Positions 5,602 to 7,517 of a stretch of DNA of 7,517 nucleotides are shown piece after piece (position 1 is the first letter of the stretch; each line of letters opens with the position of its first letter). A program made the translations under genes and the position numbers. The stretch is from Thermoguttaceae bacterium (GTDB lineage: Bacteria > Planctomycetota > Planctomycetia > Pirellulales > Thermoguttaceae). The stretch spans positions 1 to 7,517 of the forward strand of contig JAFTCU010000052.1 in assembly GCA_017454585.1 (NCBI GenBank), written 5' to 3'. Under the pieces are notes generated by a model. It had not been told where the DNA came from and searched no databases. It was given only the letters and a program-made list of their open reading frames with translations.

Positions 5602-5630
5602 GTATTGTATGTAAATATGGTTTGTGTTGA

Positions 5631-5676
5631 TGTAGTTTTGCTACAGAATCATGAAAACCAGCCCCAAATACTGGTT
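5631..5676 (+). promoter_or_regulatory. Leader with two small hairpins
   Basis: Within the predicted untranslated leader, TGTAG/CTACA (5631-5635, 5641-5645, loop TTTTG) and AACCAG/CTGGTT (5656-5661, 5671-5676, nine-base loop) form perfect stems. A short frame starting at the ATG at 5651 overlaps the real gene start in another frame, but has no ribosome site. The ribosome site for the ATG at 5707 is weak (AAGAAA). The leader could tune stability or translation. I cannot match it to a known riboswitch. Confidence 0.35.
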
Positions 5677-5706
5677 AAGTCCGAAATTTTATACCCAAGA
5701 AACGTT

Positions 5707-7517
5707 ATGCGTAAAATCACCCGATCCTTTTTGTTACTCCTTGTTTTAGCGACTCTGACCGTTCAGGCTCGTGCGGATATTACCATCAACGACGTGCAGC
5801 AGTTTCCCGCAGCCCCGGCCTGGTCCGATAATGTAAACATCACGAGTACGGGCCAGGCGATTCTGGCGAATAACGTTCTGATCGGGCAGACGAAGGACAT
5901 CACTATTAATATTGCGTCCGGCGGCGTCCTCTCCATGAGCAGCACGATCACCGACAATCACGGGGTGAACAACATTCTGATCCCGGCAAATAACCAATCC
6001 CTTCAGTTCACCGGCACCGGTACGTTCATCAAGCTCGGCACCGGCGCGATCGCCATGCAGAACGCCAACGTTACGGGTGCGGGCGGATACAGTGCCAAAT
6101 TCGCGTTTGACGACGGCGGACTGATCGACGTTCAGGAAGGTACGCTGCGCAACGGCGGCTATAACTCCCAGAACTGGGCTTCCAACAAGGGTGACCTGCG
6201 GATCGCCTCCGGCGCCTCGTTCGACGTCTGGGACGGCGCGGCCGTGACCGTGGACTCGCTGGTCGGAGCCGGAACCATCGCAAACGGGACTGCCGTCGCG
6301 AAAGTTCTCACCATCGGCTCCGCCGGTTCAACCTGGTCTGAAGGAACGCCCGAATTCTCCGGTTCCTCCCAGGAAAGCAAAGCAGCCTACATCGGCCTGA
6401 ACAAAACGGGAACCGGAACCCAAATCATGACCGGAACGTGGACCCTCGGAAACGGCCTGACGGTCTCCGGCGGCACGCTCCAGTTCGGCAATGGCGGCGC
6501 AACAGGAAATCTGAACTGCACCTCCGCGGTCACGATCGATTCCGGCGCCACGCTGACATTCAACTCGGACGCCACGTCCAACATTTCCGGCAAAGTCACC
6601 TCTTCGGGTACGATGAACTTCACCAAAGGGACGATCGTTCTTTCCAACCCGGATAACGTGATCACGGGGAACTGGACCGTCGGGGCAGGAGCCACGTTAA
6701 GCTCCGCTTCCAAACTTGACATTACCATGGGAACCATCGAGGCGGGGGCCTCTTTCGACGTGAACGTGAACGATGCCGGTTCGTCCGAAACGAGCTACAC
6801 CAGCGCGGAATTCAAGACTCTTCGCGACAACAGCGCCGGGAACATCGGGATCTGCACGGGTGACGGCCAGACCGCCAAAGGTACGGCCGTGGACGTTTTG
6901 GCCAAGAATGCCGACCTGGCGAAAAGCGGCGGCGGAACGTTCCAGCTCACCGGGACCAACACCGATTTCACCTCGAAAATCCTCGTCAACGGCGGCGGCT
7001 TCTCCCTCGGCGACGGCACGACCACTGCGGCGATCAATCCAGGTGTGGAAGTCGAAGTCGCTTCCGGCGCGCAATTCATCTACAATGAAGGCGCGGGCAC
7101 GAATACCACGCTGATGAATAAAGTCACGGGTGACGGCGCGCTCGTCGTCGCCAGCGGAACGCTCAGCCTTACCGCGGACACGCCTATTCTCTCCTCAAGA
7201 GAACACGCCACTTATGGATCATTCAACGCACGCCTGGGGACTTCTCAAGTCATCATTAAAGACGGCGCCAAACTGTATGCGGCCGACCGAGTGACCCCAA
7301 GTTTTGATAACAAAAGCGGCACGATCACGGTCGAGTCGGGTGGTGTTCTGGAACTGAACAGTACCGCTGGCTCTAACCATAACGGCGACAACACGCTAAA
7401 CGGAGTCAATTACACCATGACTCTCAACGGCGCGGGAACCATTCTGAAAACGGGAACGGGGGCCATTGCGCTTCTGAACCGCGAGGGAGCTGGGAATGCG
7501 GTCACGAAAGTCGCCCA
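5707..7517 (+). CDS. Secreted protein with autotransporter-associated beta-strand repeats (runs off right edge)
   Basis: 603 complete codons are visible and the frame stays open to the edge. Residues 1-23 are a Sec signal peptide (MRKITRS, Leu-rich core, QARA before DIT). The rest is rich in Gly, Thr, Ser, Asn and Ala, with the short-period rhythm of a right-handed beta helix. Copies of the passenger-associated pattern K-x-G-x-G-x-x-x-x-x-G, often followed by V-x-G-G-x-L/F, appear at about 107-120 (IKLGTGAIAM), 229-261 (LNKTGTGTQIMTG to SGGTLQFG), 404-430 (LAKSGGGTFQLTG to VNGGGFSLGDG) and 579-590 (ILKTGTGAIALL). These match the autotransporter-associated beta strand repeat family. The protein should be at the cell surface or released. 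Whether it ends in an autotransporter barrel or another sorting signal cannot be seen. Only two cysteines appear in the visible part. The gene is its own unit with promoter and long leader, and GC is high like valS. Confidence 0.9.
   Translation, partial: MRKITRSFLLLLVLATLTVQARADITINDVQQFPAAPAWSDNVNITSTGQAILANNVLIGQTKDITINIASGGVLSMSSTITDNHGVNNILIPANNQSLQFTGTGTFIKLGTGAIAMQNANVTGAGGYSAKFAFDDGGLIDVQEGTLRNGGYNSQNWASNKGDLRIASGASFDVWDGAAVTVDSLVGAGTIANGTAVAKVLTIGSAGSTWSEGTPEFSGSSQESKAAYIGLNKTGTGTQIMTGTWTLGNGLTVSGGTLQFGNGGATGNLNCTSAVTIDSGATLTFNSDATSNISGKVTSSGTMNFTKGTIVLSNPDNVITGNWTVGAGATLSSASKLDITMGTIEAGASFDVNVNDAGSSETSYTSAEFKTLRDNSAGNIGICTGDGQTAKGTAVDVLAKNADLAKSGGGTFQLTGTNTDFTSKILVNGGGFSLGDGTTTAAINPGVEVEVASGAQFIYNEGAGTNTTLMNKVTGDGALVVASGTLSLTADTPILSSREHATYGSFNARLGTSQVIIKDGAKLYAADRVTPSFDNKSGTITVESGGVLELNSTAGSNHNGDNTLNGVNYTMTLNGAGTILKTGTGAIALLNREGAGNAVTKVA

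Noticed and set aside
6071..7114. Minus- and plus-strand frames over the beta-strand-repeat gene
   Set aside because: They are shadows of the main frame, driven by its repetitive Gly/Thr/Ala codons, with no ribosome sites or domains.

Overview
The window looks like a chromosomal stretch from a bacterium of the Planctomycetota/PVC kind, possibly gut-associated. This is an inference of moderate strength. It rests on a valyl-tRNA synthetase with a long coiled-coil insertion in its editing domain, a secreted Sel1-repeat protein, a large secreted beta-strand-repeat protein, and GC-rich palindromes between genes. No ribosomal RNA or clade-specific marker is present to settle it.

Layout. Positions 1-1620 (minus) hold the N-terminal 540 codons of valS, with its own promoter just upstream. 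Two perfect hairpins follow (1721-1768). Then comes an AT-rich minus-strand gene for a DUF2971-type protein (1779-2636), preceded by a minus-strand gene for an exported protein with C-terminal Sel1 repeats (2751-4484). The spacer upstream of that gene carries its probable promoter, an AT-rich stretch, and a row of five perfect palindromes (4648-4771). One of these shares its stem with a hairpin beside valS, so the two accessory genes lie between related palindromic elements.

Positions 4787-5516 are a gene graveyard. They hold the C-terminal tail of a sugar isomerase/epimerase-like gene and a frameshifted remnant that may come from a phage or mobile element. Between the two is a possible 33-residue membrane microprotein on the plus strand.

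From about 5526 the plus strand changes character. Four T7 tracts at an exact 10-bp period precede a good sigma-70-type promoter, a roughly 100-nt leader with two small hairpins, and then a gene for a signal-peptide-bearing, glycine/threonine-rich protein with autotransporter-associated beta-strand repeats. That gene runs off the right edge.

How the genes work together: valS is housekeeping and unrelated to its neighbours. The Sel1 protein and the DUF2971 protein lie in tandem with a 114-bp gap. They could be co-transcribed, but the DUF2971 gene has its own ribosome site, a candidate promoter and a much lower GC content, so a functional link is unproven. The right-hand surface protein is an independent unit. 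I see no complete defence system, CRISPR array, transposase or RNA gene. The most unusual signals are the phased T-tracts, the palindrome clusters around the accessory pair, and the uncharacterised N-terminal region of the Sel1 protein.
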